This document shows positions 63,306-64,000 of a stretch of DNA of 64,000 nucleotides, one piece after another. The stretch is from PALSA-505 sp036501145 (lineage in GTDB: Bacteria > Actinomycetota > Actinomycetes > Streptosporangiales > Streptosporangiaceae), in contig DASYAV010000155.1 in assembly GCA_036501145.1 (NCBI GenBank), positions 6,809 through 70,808 on the forward strand, in the 5' to 3' direction. The position numbers and the translations under genes were made by a program. How positions within the stretch are numbered: position 1 is the stretch's first letter; every line of letters starts with the position of its first letter. Below the pieces are notes generated by a model. The model did no database searches. It was not told the origin of the DNA and saw only the letters and a list, made by a program, of their open reading frames with translations.

Positions 63306-63473
63306 GTAAGGCTCCCTCCGCGGAGAACCTGGGGTGCTCTCCTGCTGTGACGCGACCACTCAATCACACGTCTCCTGCTATGGGAACGTCTGAGCAGGCC
63401 ACCGGGTTCCGGGCCGGGCCGCCTGGCGCGGGCGGATGGTGAATGATGGGCGTGCGCCGAACCCGGAGGCCCG

Positions 63474-64000
63474 ATGACCCTGAACATGCCCGTCGAGGAC
63501 GGGGCCAATGAGCTGCTGTCCCGCAGCCCGCTCGCCCTGCTGGTGGCCATGCTGCTCGACCAGCAGGTCCCCTTCGAGAAGGCGTTCGGCTCGCCCTACC
63601 AGCTGGCCCTGCGGCTCGGCCACGAGCCGACCGTGACCGAGCTGGCCGCCTTCGACCCGGAGGCGCTGGCCGCCGTCTTCAGCGAGCGGCCGGCCCTGCA
63701 CCGCTTCCCGAAGGCAATGGCGGCCCGGGTCCAGGACCTGGCCCGGCTGCTGCTGGCCAGGTACGACGGCGACGCCGAGCAGGTCTGGGCCAGCGCCCGC
63801 ACCGGCGCGCAGCTGCGGGACAACCTGGCCGAGCTGCCCGGCTACGGCCCGTACAAGGCCCAGATCACCATGGCCCTGCTGGGCAAGCAGTTCGGCATCC
63901 AGCCCGAGGGCTGGCGCGAGGTCGCCGGCCCGTTCGGGCACGAGGGCTCCTACGTCTCGGTGGCCGACATCACCGACGAGGAGTCGCTGGCCAAGGTCCG
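63474..64000 (+). CDS. HhH-GPD-type base-excision DNA repair protein (TIGR03252-like), cut by window edge
   Basis: ATG 63474 follows GGAGG. About 175 residues are present. The family opening is clear: LLSRSPLALLVAMLLDQQVP (near the start), FEKAFGSPYQLALRLG and LAELPGYGPYKAQITMALLG, the last being the helix-hairpin-helix segment. It probably acts on damaged bases, although relatives have not been characterised to my knowledge. The remaining C-terminus lies outside the window. Confidence 0.85.
   Translation, partial: MTLNMPVEDGANELLSRSPLALLVAMLLDQQVPFEKAFGSPYQLALRLGHEPTVTELAAFDPEALAAVFSERPALHRFPKAMAARVQDLARLLLARYDGDAEQVWASARTGAQLRDNLAELPGYGPYKAQITMALLGKQFGIQPEGWREVAGPFGHEGSYVSVADITDEESLAKV

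Overview
The window is 64 kb of very GC-rich, densely coding DNA. GTG starts are common and most junctions inside operons overlap by 1 to 8 nt. DUF3093, DUF3710, DUF4235 and DUF1707 proteins, F420-dependent oxidoreductases, a paired TrkA system and an HTH-fused citrate synthase all point to a soil or plant-associated actinomycete. The lineage is probably near Streptosporangiales or Catenulisporales, but the genus cannot be fixed from this sequence. I saw no rRNA, tRNA, CRISPR array, insertion sequence or prophage. No gene-free stretch exceeds about 240 nt.

Positions 1-14085 hold a nucleoside uptake and salvage locus. On the minus strand lie cdd, deoA, add, deoC and, at the window edge, an aldehyde dehydrogenase. 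A small thioredoxin-like gene on the opposite strand interrupts the series. On the plus strand lie a BMP-type nucleoside-binding lipoprotein, its ABC ATPase and two permeases, a purine nucleoside phosphorylase and a phosphosugar mutase. Together they can import nucleosides, release bases, isomerise (deoxy)ribose-1-phosphate, cleave deoxyribose-5-phosphate and oxidise the acetaldehyde. A perfect 19-bp hairpin separates the binding-protein gene from the transporter genes.

Positions 14166-39552 hold a carbohydrate and organosulfonate-like catabolic island, the most interesting part. (a) A four-gene overlapping operon resembles sulfolactate degradation: suyA, suyB, an SlcC-like and a ComC-like dehydrogenase. 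(b) A sugar ABC transporter operon ends in an SDR, an MsmX-type ATPase and a galactonate-dehydratase-like enolase-superfamily enzyme. (c) Three large secreted glycosidases (GH51-like, GH3, GH2) share one C-terminal module. (d) There is a sugar-porter MFS transporter and a FadR-type GntR regulator with an FCD domain. (e) A DapA-type aldolase is coupled to an SMP-30 lactonase. Six copies of a 15-bp operator-like motif (consensus AGTGGTCTGACCTCT) lie 25-140 nt upstream of the starts in groups a-d, including the regulator itself. This suggests one local regulon for an oxidative, non-phosphorylative (Entner-Doudoroff or sulfo-Entner-Doudoroff-like) pathway.

Positions 39538-49814 hold a DMT-family transporter, a CynX-type MFS transporter, aconitase (acnA), 4-hydroxyphenylpyruvate dioxygenase (hpd), a GH65 disaccharide phosphorylase coupled to beta-phosphoglucomutase, and a small membrane protein. 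Positions 49825-58564 hold two F420-type oxidoreductases, a tiny ORF, an RlmD/TrmA-like methyltransferase, two TrkA proteins, a frameshifted OB-fold gene, DUF3710, dut, an AI-2E family protein, DUF3093 and DUF4235. This is the conserved actinobacterial trk-dut neighbourhood. Positions 58748-64000 hold a DUF1707 protein, two VOC metalloenzymes, an HTH-fused citrate synthase divergent from a homocitrate-synthase-like enzyme across an AT-rich palindrome, a small membrane protein and the start of a HhH-GPD-type DNA repair protein.

Short tandem repeats (14-36 nt period, 2-5 copies) recur in protein termini, loops and intergenic DNA and look like a genome habit. Functions are assigned from motifs read by eye. 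No database search was possible.
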